64,000 nt of DNA from Cymbidium sinense (GCA_021442155.1 CM038221.1:39441648-39505647); one strand, 5' to 3'. Positions 34,346 through 46,000 are shown, counted from the first letter of the stretch. Notes: generated by a model from the letters alone, not told the origin. A program made the numbers and translations.

Positions 34346-34734
34346 AGCCACTCATCTCTCTTGATGTTTGATGACTCTCGTTTCATTGGCCCAAGCCAAT
34401 GATGAAGGGAAGGAGAGCTCTCCACTACCTCGGTATCGTCGATTCTGAGTAAACTATCCACCTATTGAAACATTAGCTTTCATCTTTGCATCTCAGAAGG
34501 GCACTATATGCTTTCTCATAAGGTGAACTTGATCTCTAGAACCAATCCACTTCAGTATCTCATAACACAGCCAATGCTTTCCAGACGTTTGGCACATTGG
34601 TCCATGATTCTCTTGCAACTTATATAACATTTATACCCCTCCGTATGATAAAATGATAGGCACTAGTGAATTTCTTAGTAGCACACCCACTTCCTGCTGA
34701 TTCTCCACTTAGTGATGATCTCCCCAATGAATAA
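34346..34734 (+). pseudogene. Inner element first RNase H and tether, badly decayed
   Basis: Gypsy-type RNase H after RT. Fragments in changing frames: SLAQANDEGKESS, then PPIETLAFIFASQKGT with the usual Glu, then SLEPIHFSISHN and TYITFIPLRMIK. It ends HPLPADSPLSDDLPNE near 34690-34735, a linker characteristic of TAT polyproteins. At least six stops. The presence of this segment before a second RNase H supports the dual-RNase H architecture of the TAT branch. Confidence 0.7.
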
Positions 34735-35230
34735 ATCATGAACCTAGGAGAGGCCGGCAACCACCAATGGGAGATGTATTTTGATGGTACTGCTTCTTTT
34801 CTTAAAGGTGAAGCATCATGATCTATTCTCTCAAGAAAGGCAGGGGTAGGAATAGTTCTTCTAACTCCAAATCGTGATGTAATAAGATTCTCATACTATC
34901 TTTCTAACCTTTACACCAATAATGAAGTTGAATATGAGGCTTTGATTATAGGTATGGAATTATCCATCACTATCAGTGTCAAGAGCATCAACATCTTTGG
35001 GGATTCTCAGTTGGTCATCAACTGGATTATCGGGTCCTACTAGGTTCTCAAACCCAAGCTTCATCATTACTACGAGTATAACATGAAGTTGGGGCTCAAA
35101 TTCTTGAGGCCACCATCTATAAAGTTCCCCGAGTAGAGAATGTAGTAGCAGATGCCTTGGTCAAACTTGCCAAAGAATTGGCATGTCCAGAAGATGAATC
35201 CATTTCAATATGGGTCCAAAATAGACAAGC
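34735..35230 (+). pseudogene. Inner element second (archaeal-like) RNase H
   Basis: The extra RNase H known in TAT/Ogre elements. About 34765-34800 reads HQWEMYFDGTASFLKGEAS with the first catalytic Asp. About 34845-34945 reads AGVGIVLLTPNRDVIRFSYY and NNEVEYEALIIGMEL with the Glu. About 34985-35035 reads SINIFGDSQLVINWIIGSY with the next Asp. Stops follow at SY-stop-VLKPKLHHYYEY and later, and the end (35150-35230) is shifted. The catalytic residues up to FGDSQ are kept but the frame is broken. Confidence 0.82.
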
Positions 35231-35289
35231 TTTATCCCTTATTGATCCTGAACTCATCAAGAGACTTTCTCTTGAAGGGGAGGTTGTCA

Positions 35290-36540
35290 TTGCCAAAATG
35301 GACAAGGAGCTGGATTGGAGGCAACGTTCTTCTTGAACCGCAAACTACCTCAAGAAAGGTCACAAGCCCATCAGGTGAAACAGAGAGCTCTCTCCTACAC
35401 TCTTATTGATGGCACCCTATATTGCCGATCCTTTAACCAAATGTGGTTATGTTGTTTAGACAAACATGAAGCCCATGGCATTGTAACTAAGGCACACTCA
35501 GCTCTATGCAGACCACATCAATCTGGTCCAAAGATGAAGATGAAGATCAAGAGACTAGGATACTACTAGCCTTCGATGATTATAGACTGCATGGATGTAG
35601 CTAGGAGATGTCATTAGTGTCAGGTGCATGGTGTGGTCCTTCACCTACCACCCAACATTCTACACCCAACTTTGGCTTCATGGCCATTTGAGTGTTGGGG
35701 TACCGACATTGTAGGTCTGACAGATCATCCTTCTTCCAAGGAACATCGGTACATCTTAGCTGCCACCGATTACTTTTCCAAGTAGGCGAAAGCCATCCCA
35801 CTCAGAGAGGTCACAGCTCAGCATGTGCTTTAATTTTTCAAGAACCATATTGTATATAGGTTTGGGGTACCTCGATGAATTATATCCAATAATGGTACTG
35901 CATTCAAAAGCATGAAGATCTATAGTTTTGCTAGAAGACACAGTATAGATTGGAGATACTCCACCATCTACTATCCTAGAGCAAATCGCTTAGCAGAAGC
36001 ATTCAAAAAACTCTCATCCAAATACTGAAGAAGACTCTTGATGACAACAAACGATAGTGGAACGAGCTGTTAGTTGAAGCCTTGTGGGCCCACTGTACCA
36101 CATACCAAACTCCAACTCATTCTACCCTATTTTCCTTAGTGTATGGGTCTAAAGTCGTTCTAACTTTAGAAATTGAACTCCCATCACTAAGGATAACTTT
36201 GGGTAACAAGATCACTACAGAGTAGAATGCAAAGTTGCGGTTAGAAGAGCTCGAAGGTTTAGAGGAGAGTCTCCTATGGGCATGCCAGAACCTCGATTTA
36301 TACAAGGCCAAAATCATTCAAGCTCACAACAAGTTGGTCTGCCCTAGGTCTTTTTGAGTAGGAGAACTTTGTTAGTCTTAAGGAGAGCAATTGTTGGCTA
36401 TCGAAAGATGGGAGGCAAGTTTGAACCCACTTAGGAAGGCCACTATGTCATAGAGAAGGCCAAAAAAGGAGGATCTTATCAGCTTATTGATTGTAAGGGG
36501 AACACCCGATGCTTCTAATTATTGGGCTCTATCTAAAGAA
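35290..36540 (+). pseudogene. Inner element integrase, broken
   Basis: 35315-35569 reads MEATFFLNRKLPQERSQAHQ, then DKHEAHGIVTKAHSALCRPH and KMKIKRLGYY, the zinc-binding domain; its RRCH-stop-C pair carries a stop between the two Cys. The core has WGTDIVGLTD near 35697 (first catalytic Asp kept) and YILAATDYFSK. It then has IISNNGTAF near 35880, where the second catalytic Asp is Asn, and RANRLAEAFKK near 35985 with Glu. The C-terminus near 36420-36480 reads EGHYVIEKAKKGGSYQL, a GPY-like motif. There are many stops from 36030 on. No chromodomain follows, as in TAT and unlike chromoviruses. Confidence 0.85.
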
Positions 36541-39134
36541 GTATTACCCATGAAATAAATCATGTTTGCAAATAATCATTAATAAAAAGAAAATAAATCT
36601 GATTCCATTCATCAAATCATCTCTTCTTTTGAAGTGTTATTTGCTTGTCTTATGAATCCGTCATGACGTGTTTAGGGTAGGTGTAAGAGTCCCCCAGTGG
36701 CATCCTATCCCTCTTTCACAACACAAGCACAATCTCCTGAGGCTATTAGAATACATGTAAGAGAACCCGAAAGGCATCTTATTTTGATGAACATAACTAA
36801 GATAGGTGTGAGAGTCCTCAAGCAGCATTCTTTCTTTATGGGAATTTCTGTTTTCCATCTGTGGCACCATTTCATCAAATCCCTAGTGTGTTTAAGGTAA
36901 GTGTAAGAGTCCCCCAGAGGCATCCTATTCCTTTTGACACATGCACAAAATAAACACATATCTTTTATCTTGAGCTATTTTGATGTGGGAGCAAGCCCCC
37001 TGTAGCACTCACTCATTAGCTACTCTAGGTCAAGTCTACATGCTACCTCGCTAGTATGTCACCCAAGTGGTCACTTATTGGAGGATGTGAGTCCTTGAGC
37101 TTTCTTCCTAACTTGATCATTACAAATCAGAGATGCCTTGTTAGTATGGTACTCTTCACTGCCTAGCCGGTAAGCTGCCTCATGTTGACTTTGTTTAAGA
37201 AGATGTGAGTCCCCGTGCTTTCTTCTTGAGCTAGTCATCATGCTCTAACTAGGTCGAGTATATTTGAGGTTTAAGATAAGTCCCCTAGAGGCTTCTTTCC
37301 TCTTGACTACTTTTGAGTCAATATAAGTCCCCTAATATCATTCACTCAATGGTCACCCTAGGTCAAATAGCACATGTCGAGCCGAAGATAGACTATCCCA
37401 ACAATCAATTTTGTTATATGAGGATGTGAGTCCCCGAGCTTTCTTCCTAGGCTGATTGTTGCAAACTGATGGGCACCTTAGGTTGGTTGATGTTCGTTAT
37501 GCTGACAATGACTCACCCGATGGTTACACCACTCTTGGCAGATATGAGTCCTCATGCTTTCTCCTTGAGTTGGACTGCGCATACTTATTGGATTTATGAC
37601 TAGTCATGTCATCTTCTCTAGGGTGTTAGATTAATCCCTTACCAGCCCCATCCCTTGCGAGCACTCTGTTTGGATCAAGTCCATTACAACCCCATTTAAA
37701 CACTACTCGGGTTACTTTTGGATTGGACAGTTCCCCTTTCCTAATAGCCACCCATATGATTGGAAAATATATTCAGAGGATGCACAGATTCTCCCTTGGT
37801 TTAGTAAATCTGAGATAGGTCTAGGCTAATATAAGCTCCTTCTCAGTTTGATCTCTCGCAAAATAGGGTCCATGATAAACAAACTAAATAAACAAAATAG
37901 ACAAAATTAATTCGCTAGTGAATTAGGACTTCAAGCCCCAAAGGGCCCCTTCTCCCAAGCAAGCATCCTATCTTTAAGGTAGTATCAGCAAAACTCCTAA
38001 TAGGAATTATCTAACTGCCTAAGTTGAGATAAATTCCTAGGTCAGTACTCACTCCGTAGTTCCCCTTAGGTCGGGTTCAATCTATTTTTCCATAAGCAGG
38101 TTACCCCGGCAGTCATTTTACTTTGAAAGATGTAAGACTATGATGCATTCTTTCTAGCATGATTGTCACAAACTAACGGGCATCCCTAGGTGGGGATCAA
38201 TTTATTGTCCAAAGTAATCGATCACTCCAATTATCTTTTGTAATGGAAGATGTGAGTCCCCGATTTTTTGTTCCCTTGAATTGATCATTGCAAATTAGAA
38301 GGCACTCCTTTGGTAAGACAGTTCTCCCATCGGCTGGGAAGCTACGCCCTTTGGTTTAGTAAATTTAAGATAGGTCTAGGCTGATATAAGCTCCTTCTCA
38401 ATATGATCCATCGCAAACTAACAGAATTAATCAAAATAAATAAATCTTAAAAATGAAATCAATTTTGAATATCTTTTAGCCGATCTAAGTCCCCCAATGG
38501 GATTCATTCAATAGTCAGCCCTATGTTGGGTTCTATCTGTTGCCTTGCCAATAGATTACCCCAGCAACTGATCTTTACTTTAGAGGATGTAAATCTACTA
38601 TGCTTTCTTCCTAGTGCAACTGCTGCATACCAAAAGGCATTCCTTTGGTTAGCTAGTCCTACTATGTGTATAGTAGACTATCCCTTTGGATTGGTAAATC
38701 TGAGTTAGGTCTTAGCCTCCGTTGCTTCTACTCAATGCATTCCATCAAAAACCAACAGGGTCCATCTCAAAAATTCAAACCTAACAAAAATTAAAATAAA
38801 TTCAACCCTCTTCCCTAGTAAAACTTGAACATATTCTTTTCTCCTCAGTGAGAATCCAATCAAATCAAACCTTTCATCTCCTTGTGGATGACTTGAACCT
38901 GCTTCCCTAATGGAAGGTTCACACTCTATCCCTTAGTGGATTCTTCCCTCTCTCTTATGTCTAGGACATAAGTAGAGCCACATTGCACTAAGGTCTGGAT
39001 TCTTTCTATTCTTTGGGATAAGGATAGATTATTTTTGTTAGTGCTTATGACCTCTCGGTGTTGTTGATCATTTTAATTAACACCAATATGTGCGGTATTC
39101 CTTGTCAGTCACACCATACCTATTGGGCACTCTT
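36541..39134 (+). repeat. 3' UTR of the inner element, degenerate module array
   Basis: Non-coding. The first part (36680-36960) repeats GTGTAAGAGTCCCCCAG or variants about four times with GGCATCCTAT. The second part repeats a longer module: GATGTGAGTCCCCGAGCTTT then CTTCCTAG and TGATCATTGCAAA, seen near 37083, 37200, 37427, 37546, 38120, 38240 and 38585. Short open frames here (for example 36697-36900, 38523-38708, 39058-39243) have no counterpart in coding sense in the outer element. Immediately before the 3' LTR the sequence is CTATTGGGCACTCTT, so a polypurine tract is not obvious. Confidence 0.7.
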
Positions 39135-39849
39135 TGTTGACCTCATTTTTAGAATGAGCTCTCAACCCTTCCATCTTATACATAGGACTTCTCTTAGGCT
39201 TAAAGAGTTCCTTAGTCTTAAAACACATCTAGTGACTAGGTGAACACTTAACCTAGCCCTAGAGACTTAGAAGAGTTAGCTATATGAATAGGTCATGCCT
39301 TAGGGGTGTTAGAAAAATTTCCTACCCTTAGCTTAAACCATTCCTCACGTTCCTTCCTTCAAGTCAAACTCCAAATCAATCTTATTTGATTTTCTCCAAA
39401 TCCAAATCAACACCATATAATCAAAATCCATGATTGGAATCTATGATTGAAACTTATGATCAAAATCCATAAAAATTTCAAAGTCTCAAATCTCTCTAAG
39501 TCCTTAATCTTCCCTTAAGGACTTAACCAAAATCTTAACCAAAACCAATTCAAATCTTTAAGATTTTCTCATAATTGATATATAATCTCATTTATATTCA
39601 CATATGTAAATGAAATATGAATTCAAATCAATCAAACTAAACTCAAGATTCCAACTCAATTCATGAAATTTTTCTGAGTCCCTTTAATTTTCCATTAATG
39701 GACTTAGCCAAAATTAACTCTAAATTAATTCAAATTCATGGGATTTTCTCAAAACTCATTTTATATTCTCATTTATATTCACATATAAAAATGAAATATA
39801 AATACAAACCAATCAAATCAAATCCTCGAATTAAATTCCCAATCTAAAA
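39135..39849 (+). mobile_element. 3' LTR of the inner element, truncated
   Basis: It starts TGTTGACC and follows the 5' LTR (23554-24270) closely, then stops in mid-LTR at TCCCAATCTAAAA and switches to outer-element RT on the minus strand. The join has the four bases AAAA in common between LTR and pol. About 0.95 kb of LTR is missing relative to the 5' copy. Confidence 0.88.
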
Positions 39850-40492
39850 CTACTCTCAAGTCAAATAAATGATTTTCCTTTTCCCTGCTCTTGACTACTA
39901 GATCATCAATGTAGCACTCAACCTGATGATGGATGAGTTCATTGAAGATCTGAGTCATGGCCCGTTGGTATATAGCACCAACATTTTTAAGGCCGAAAGG
40001 CATGACATTATAACAATAGATTTCGATCGGGTTTCGAAAAGCAATGTTTCTTTCATCCTCGGAGGCCATCTTGATTTGGTTGTAGCCAGATGACTCATCC
40101 ATAAAGGAGAAAACTGTATGAGATGAGGCAATGTCTACCATTAATTCTGGTATAGAACGAGGAAACTCATCCTTTTTACATGCCTTATTTAAGTTTCTGA
40201 AATTATCGCATATGTGAATTTGGCTTTCTTCTTCTTAAAGTATGACACAAATGTAGGTATTTTTCTTCCCATGAAACCAACATCTATCGCTTTAACTTTA
40301 AAATGACTCAATTTCTAATCGCATGCGTCTAGGAGCTTGCTTTATAGGGCTAGCGCTATGATCTATTACTAGTTTGTGGACTGCTACGTCAGGAGATAAT
40401 CCGGGCATCTCTCCATAACTCCATACAAAGCGGTCCTTAAACTCTATCAATAGCCTAATGAAGTCGTTGGTTTCTTCTTCATACAGTAACAA
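39850..40492 (-). pseudogene. Outer element reverse transcriptase, 5' part
   Basis: Minus-strand RT of the outer element. 40492-40298 reads EFKDRFVWSYGEMPGLSPDV, then PIKQAPRRMRLEIE, the run-up to RT. After frame damage at 40297-40142, the frame 40141-39850 reads SFMDESSGYNQIKMASEDER, YCYNVMPFGLKNVGAIYQRA and VECYIDDLVVKSREKENHLF. The YIDD box and both preceding motifs are intact, unlike in the inner element. At 39849 it is cut and runs into antisense LTR, so the thumb, the first RNase H and most of the second are absent. Confidence 0.9.
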
Positions 40493-41590
40493 ACTGATGT
40501 ATGTCGAGCATGGATTTTCTTCTCTCCCGAGGTTAATTTCTTTAAGCTTGTCAATTGTTGAATGGATATCCTCTTCGAATTCTGATGGTGCATATTTGAT
40601 TTAGAGACCATCTAGATCATCTGAGATTTCTAAACACACATCCCCATAAGAGTTGATTTGCTGTGAAAATAACCTATCAGACCAGATGGTTGGTGATAAA
40701 GCAGCAACTGTCGTCATCGACTGGACCCACTGTACCAAATCCTAGTCTTGATCTTGATTATGCATCCATGCCTATGTTGTTCCATAGATTTTTGAAGCAC
40801 TCCGACCTGTGCTTTGACCATGAATAAGGAATCAAACACTTCTTTGTAAGACTAATAACACAAGGCAAGTACCAATCAAAAGGTAATTCCATTAATTCTT
40901 TATATGAATCATTCTCAAGTTCTACATCAACTTCAGGACTTGAGGATGATGATCCCAAAAAGAATCTCTTCGGCTTGACATCCCTAGAAGACTGAGGGCC
41001 TTCCTTAACTACTAAATCATCAACTTTTTTAGATGAAAGTGATTAGAGCTAAGGTTCCTAACTACTTCCTGATATTTTTACATACATTTGATTCGAATAC
41101 TTTGCTTTGTCTTGAGGCCTGGTCTTCATCGCTGTCCGACTCAAGTGTCACCTCCAATGAAACCCATTGAGAGGGGTTGGATGATATGCTAATCACATTA
41201 GACTCATCCTCTAAGCTGGATTCCAAGTCTATGTGAATAGTAAGGGTACTCTTATGAACTGGAACACTATTGGTTGATGGCCAACTAGGGGGTCTTCCAC
41301 CTCTAGAACTCCTCTCTCTACCTCTACCGGTGGTGGTCATCACCCACATGTCCATATGATGGGATGAACTGTGGGTGGAATGTAATTTGCGGCTCTATTT
41401 CTTCTTCAATTTTCCTTTCTTGTTCACTTAGATTTTCATTTTTTTTCTTTTTCTTTTATTTTTTCTTTTTCTTTTATTTTTTTCTTTTTCTTCATTTTCT
41501 TTTTCTTCTGAATTTGAATTTTGTCCATGTTCATGAGAAAGGGTGTTTTGAGGAAGATAGTAGGTCACATCTTCATATATCTCAACATCT
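40493..41590 (-). pseudogene. Outer element pol linker between protease and RT
   Basis: It matches 32332-33462 of the inner element. The minus frame 41355-41062 reads MDMWVMTTTGRGRERSSRGG, then HIDLESSLEDESNVISISSN. The frame 40958-40758 reads MGSSSSSPEVDVELENDSYK and LPFDWYLPCVISLTKKC. It is broken by frame changes. No enzyme domain is seen. Confidence 0.65.
41408..41525 (-). repeat. Lys/Glu-coding A-rich microsatellite in the pol linker
   Basis: On the plus strand this is a run of TTTTTC and TTTTATT words. Read on the minus strand it is AAAGAAAAAG-type sequence coding Lys and Glu. The inner element has the same place (32376-32500) with a less regular Lys/Glu-rich chain. It appears that a charged segment became a microsatellite here. 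Confidence 0.75.
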
Positions 41591-42780
41591 CTAATTGAAA
41601 ATGGATTTTCATCTCCTTTGACACATTACTCAATCCCATTCTTCTTAAATTTGATGCACTGATGGAGGGATGATGGAATCATCTTATTCTGATGTATCCA
41701 AGGCCTATCGAGTAAAGCGGTGAATGAAGTATTCAAATTAATAATATAAAACTTGGCTTCAGTCTTCTAGTCACCTATCTCCAAAGGTAACACTATGGAA
41801 CCTAAAGCCCTCTCGACTTATTCATTGAATCCTCTCAACATCATCCGATCTCCTCAGAGTGTAGAGATGTCGATCCTCAAATAGGCAAGGGTCTTTAGAC
41901 TCATAATGTTCATCGATGCATCTGGATCAATGATAACTCTAGAAAATCTAAATCTGCCCATGTCAATTGTAATGTAGAGGGGACGATTATGCTCCATGTC
42001 CCCCAGAAGTAGGTCTTCATCTATGAAAGTGACCCACTGGCTTCTCTGGAATAATGTGCCACCTCTCTAATAGTGGTCAGCTAAGCTAAGTATATCTCAA
42101 GATCAAGGAGAGTCGTGATTATTGATTCTCTCATCTCTTTGCAAAAGATAAGGGCATCATATATGCTTAGCTTAGATGGCAACTTTCTTAGGTGAGAGAG
42201 GATATTATAGTCCACCTTGGGCTAATCCTCCACAAGCATATCCAAGGGTGGAGCATCTTGTGGAAGGGCTTCTTATCCTCTGAACCAATGACTTATTTCC
42301 CTCTATCTTGAGTTATTGTCCTAGGAGATAAAACTTTGCCACTACAGAGGTTGACTTCGGTGATCTCTCATGGCAGGGTAATGGTAGATTCTACCTGCAC
42401 GTCATGCTCACCTACAGCTTCTCCTACAGGACCCTCAAAATTGGATGATTCCAAGTATATATCAAGAGGCAAACCCGTAATATTCAGAGTAGGAAATCCA
42501 ACTCTGAATCAGAAAGAGGAAGATCAGAATTGTTATAGTTGTTGTTTAGACTTAAAGAGTTATCATAAGGAATAAATTTAGACAACCCATCAGAAGTAAC
42601 ACAGATATAATTTAAGCTAACTTTATTCTTCAATTTCTTGGATTTGATAAGAGATACATAGTAGAAATCAAGTAAATTAATAGGGGTGAGGGATTTGATG
42701 CCCTCATCCGTCAATATAAGATGTCTACTAGAAGAAGAAGAGCTAGCTGAAGTAGAGGTACCAATGTAATAGCGCAATGG
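41591..42780 (-). pseudogene. Outer element aspartic protease region
   Basis: Minus frame 42777-42484 reads LTDEGIKSLTPINLLDFYYV, then NYICVTSDGLSKFIPYDNSL, the linker also present in the inner element. About 42360-42310 gives EITEVNLCSGKVLS. The protease active site is near 41950-41920: RVIIDPDASMNIMSLKTLAY. It keeps the catalytic Asp but has Asp where Gly is expected. About 41700-41640 reads [20 protein letters not shown], the conserved end. Stops and shifts are present between these blocks. Confidence 0.75.
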
Positions 42781-42814
42781 TGGAGGTTGGACTGGTGGTT
42801 ACGTCTATGGTCGG

Positions 42815-44470
42815 CTAGCCCATGCTACTATTGCTACTACTACTGAACTCCCCCTTTCCCTGGGTTGGCTCTAGCAATTTGCAAATCTTCCTTGATGTTG
42901 GAGGTTTGAGGTAGCTCAGGCACTTGCAAGTAAAGTTTCTTGATTTTTGAGAAAATTTTCTTAGAGGTTTTTGATAAGGAGATATCCCAACCTTCTTTGA
43001 TTTTGGAAGGATCACAAGTATCCTCAAGGATTATCCTAATGGAATTGGATGGTTATTCCACAAGGTATTCCTTCGGGATGACTATAGCACTGGTCTTGAA
43101 GTTATGTTCAAGCCAGTCCTTAAATGTGAAGTAATCTTCCAAAATATGACCTAGCATATGGTGGTAGGGGCAAAAGTTAAGATCATTACTTTTGCCCACT
43201 TCCTCCAGTCTCCTAGGTTCGGGTAGCTAAAAATTAGGCTTCTCTAAAAGATTTTTTAAGATCTTCCTGATTACCTCCCTCTTAAATGAATAAGGCTTGT
43301 TAAGTTTATCCAAAAGAGTAGGTAGACCATAGCTACATGGCGGCAGGTATGCGTACCGCTTCTACTGATGATGTGGCTGAGGAGGAGGCGGGGGGCTTAT
43401 GGTTGTGCTACGCCTCGGTGGTGAGGAGGTGGAAGTGATGTGGAGCATGAGGTCTCTCAAACGCTCTCGCTGGTTGATTCCCCATCTACTACCCCCTTCT
43501 TCAAAGCTTTCTTGTGGTTTACTTTGTTGATTAAAAGGTGATTTGGCTTCTCCTTATATGCTAGCCACTTTGTTGATTGATTTCTCAAAAGTTTTGATGG
43601 TGAAACCTTTGAGCATGAAGGAAACCGAGCCATCGATATTCTTAAGTAGAATCTCAATGGCGTGTTGTTCAGACAGCTATGGTTTGCATTTCATACTCAA
43701 ATTATGCCATCTAAAAATGTAATCAATGAGGGACTCACTAGGATTTTGTTGAACTATAATGAGATTATCTGTAGTCACCCTTTGCTGAGCTCCAGCAAAT
43801 CTCTTGATAAAGAGTTGCTCCAACTTAGCAAAAGTCTTCACTGAACTTTTAGGAAGTTTAGTGTACGAATCAAAGGCTATGTCTGCTAAGCTACTAAAAA
43901 GAGATAGAAGAATAAAGCATCATTTCCACCAATGTTGCGACAACTAGCCCTAAAATGTGTAATATGCTGCCTCGGGCTCCCACTGTCATCGAAACTTTTG
44001 AAAGAAGGAGGCACAAAATCCTTAGGATATTGGATGCCATCGAATTCTTCCGGGTAGGGTCTACCCTTTGGAATTGAAGATCCTCCTCAGGCTTGAGCCA
44101 ATGCTTCTCTCACCCGCTACTCAAGCATGCTCTTAATATCTTTTTCTTATATGGAGGTACTATCCACAAACTTTCTAAACATGTTGGTGCTACCTTGCTC
44201 TACTGGAGGTAAAGACTTGGCTGAATCCAAGACATGCACCAACTCTGGTTGACTACTCTAAGCTATAGTAGGATGGACTACCTGTGCTTATTTCTATAGT
44301 ACTAAGACTACAGCTAATAAGTCCTCGAGTTGCTTTCACATCCTATCTATCTGATCATCTTTCTACTTTATCTACTGAAGGAGGTGTTGTGAGTAGTCGT
44401 GTCTTCCCGCCTACTCATCACCTTCCATAGTCTATTGCTCACGGAGGAGAGAACCTCGGGTATGTACCAT
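42815..44470 (-). pseudogene. Outer element gag, broken
   Basis: The start is proposed at 44470 (MVHTRGSLLREQ), as in the inner element. About 44100-43960 reads GGSSIPKGRPYPEEFDGIQY, then SPRQHITHFRASCRNIGGND, the gag core. 43657-43457 gives MARFPSCSKVSPSKLLRNQS and 43027-42815 gives a Lys/Ser-rich tail. Near 43190-43140 a FCPYHHMLGHILEDYF-like motif is readable, where the last Cys of the knuckle seems lost. Multiple stops and frame changes. Expected role is particle formation and RNA packaging. Confidence 0.75.
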
Positions 44471-46000
44471 GTGCACCCCCACTAAATCTTCCAATAGATC
44501 ATCCTCATTAGGATCAAACCTGACTTTCTCCTCATCAGACCAGTCATACCCTAAGTTCTCCTCCTTCTCCATGAGATAATTGGTCACAATATCATCTAGA
44601 GAATGGTCTATCAAAATAGGCACAAAGGATCTAGGCTGACCGATGGTAGGATCATGATCATCGTGAGACCGACCTCCCTACGGAGAGTTAACCCCATGAG
44701 GGATATACTCGCTGGAAGAAATATGCTCCTAGCTGTCACTGAATCTATATGGAGTGGCACTTTTAGGAGGATCTATCTTCATAGGTGTGGCTGAACTGTC
44801 ACCCTCTCCTTCGATAATTGTTGTAACCATCTCTATATCTTGTTGTGGTAGTGGTGGTGAAGGGACGACTACTATGCTTCGAGGTTGCCATTCCTTCATC
44901 ACCGCTAATATGGTGGAAGGTCGAGCAGGAGAGCTTGGCCTCACCACAGTAGGCAGTGTAGAGAGGATGGGATCTCTCGGTCATAGTCGGATCACCAACG
45001 GGGTCCTTTTCTCCCCCGATGTAGCCTTCATGGTCTTGGCTGGAATAGGATATGTTGGAACATGTGCGGGTAACGGCGGACATAGAGAAGAGATGTGTGG
45101 TGGAGGCACCACCGACTCTCTCAGGATAGGAGCTACTCTCCTATGATGTGTAGTCCCCGCAAGTAAGATATTGTCTATATGGTCGGCATGTGTAGCACAC
45201 TGATCTGGAAAATCCATAAGTGTGAATGCTGCTGACTATCGGCTGAACCTCTGCCTCTCTCGGCTAGTGATATGAACTAATGTGCGGGCCTCTATAGCCC
45301 TCTCTTGCCTAAGCTTCCTACCCACACTATGGGGAATCACTGATCTCAAATCAAATTGAACCCCGGACTGAGATCGTTCATAGGCTCCGCCTACTTTACC
45401 TAAAATAGATCAAAGGTCGGCATATGACCTCCTCCTCTCACTGACTAGTGGCTGAAACTGAATTGTTGGTTGAGGTGAAGTAGAAATCCTCCTAGCATCC
45501 TCTATGTCAGACCCAGAGAGAAGATGGAACTAATTTGCTGTAACCAATGGGGAAACCATCGTTGGTAAATCCTCTACAATGTATCGGGTAGCTACCTCTA
45601 ACTCCCTAGCAATGCCAATGTGATACCGCTTTATCATGCGATTCTTATTTCTTCACTGGGTCTTGGTAGGGCAAGCAGAGTAAGAGCTAGACCCAACCTC
45701 AAAAGTAGGGGAGACAATCTGGGATGGGGAGCCTTAGAGGGTGCTAGTGAGTGGGTGCTAGCCCTAACTAAGGTAGCATGGGAAACAACTGGGCATACTG
45801 ACACTAGCACTGATACTACTGTTGTGGGAACTGTCATTGCCTTCCTCTTCAGTGAGGGGATATCCAAGTTAGATGGCATCGGATGATGATCGGCTCATCA
45901 CCGCACCGCTAATGGCCATGAGGGGAGTGCCCTCACATGTAATCCTAGTCCCTCAAGACTTGACTAAAGTGGATGCGGTGGGCATAGCCAGATCGGGGAA
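44471..46000 (-). pseudogene. Outer element ORF1 upstream of gag, unknown function
   Basis: Minus frames: 45879-45634 reads MPSNLDIPSLKRKAMTVPTT, then VRASTHSLAPSK. 45217-44981 reads MDFPDQCATHADHIDNILLA and GTTHHRRVAPILRESVVPPP. 44947-44729 reads VMKEWQPRSIVVVPSPPLPQ. 44623-44474 reads DHSLDDIVTNYLMEKEENLG, then the acidic EKVRFDPNEDDLLEDLVGVH. All four blocks have counterparts in order in the inner element (27914-29420). No known domain. The last, acidic block may be the C-terminus of ORF1 or the N-terminus of gag. Confidence 0.65.

Larger units (their letters stand above)
23554..39849 (+). mobile_element. Inner TAT/Ogre-like Ty3/gypsy element
   Basis: A plus-strand member of the same family inserted in the outer element's RNase H. 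Order: 5' LTR, PBS, leader, ORF1, gag, protease, RT, two RNase H segments, integrase, 3' UTR, and a 3' LTR truncated after 715 bases. The left flank is ATGCT (23549-23553); the matching right flank was removed by the deletion at 39849. The internal region is 13.9 kb. All genes are broken. It keeps RT-RNase H-integrase order, the diagnostic Ty3/gypsy order. Confidence 0.88.

Noticed and set aside
44754..45146. 130-codon plus frame rich in Gly and Thr.
   Set aside because: Antisense of ORF1. Protein similarity between the two elements is on the other strand.
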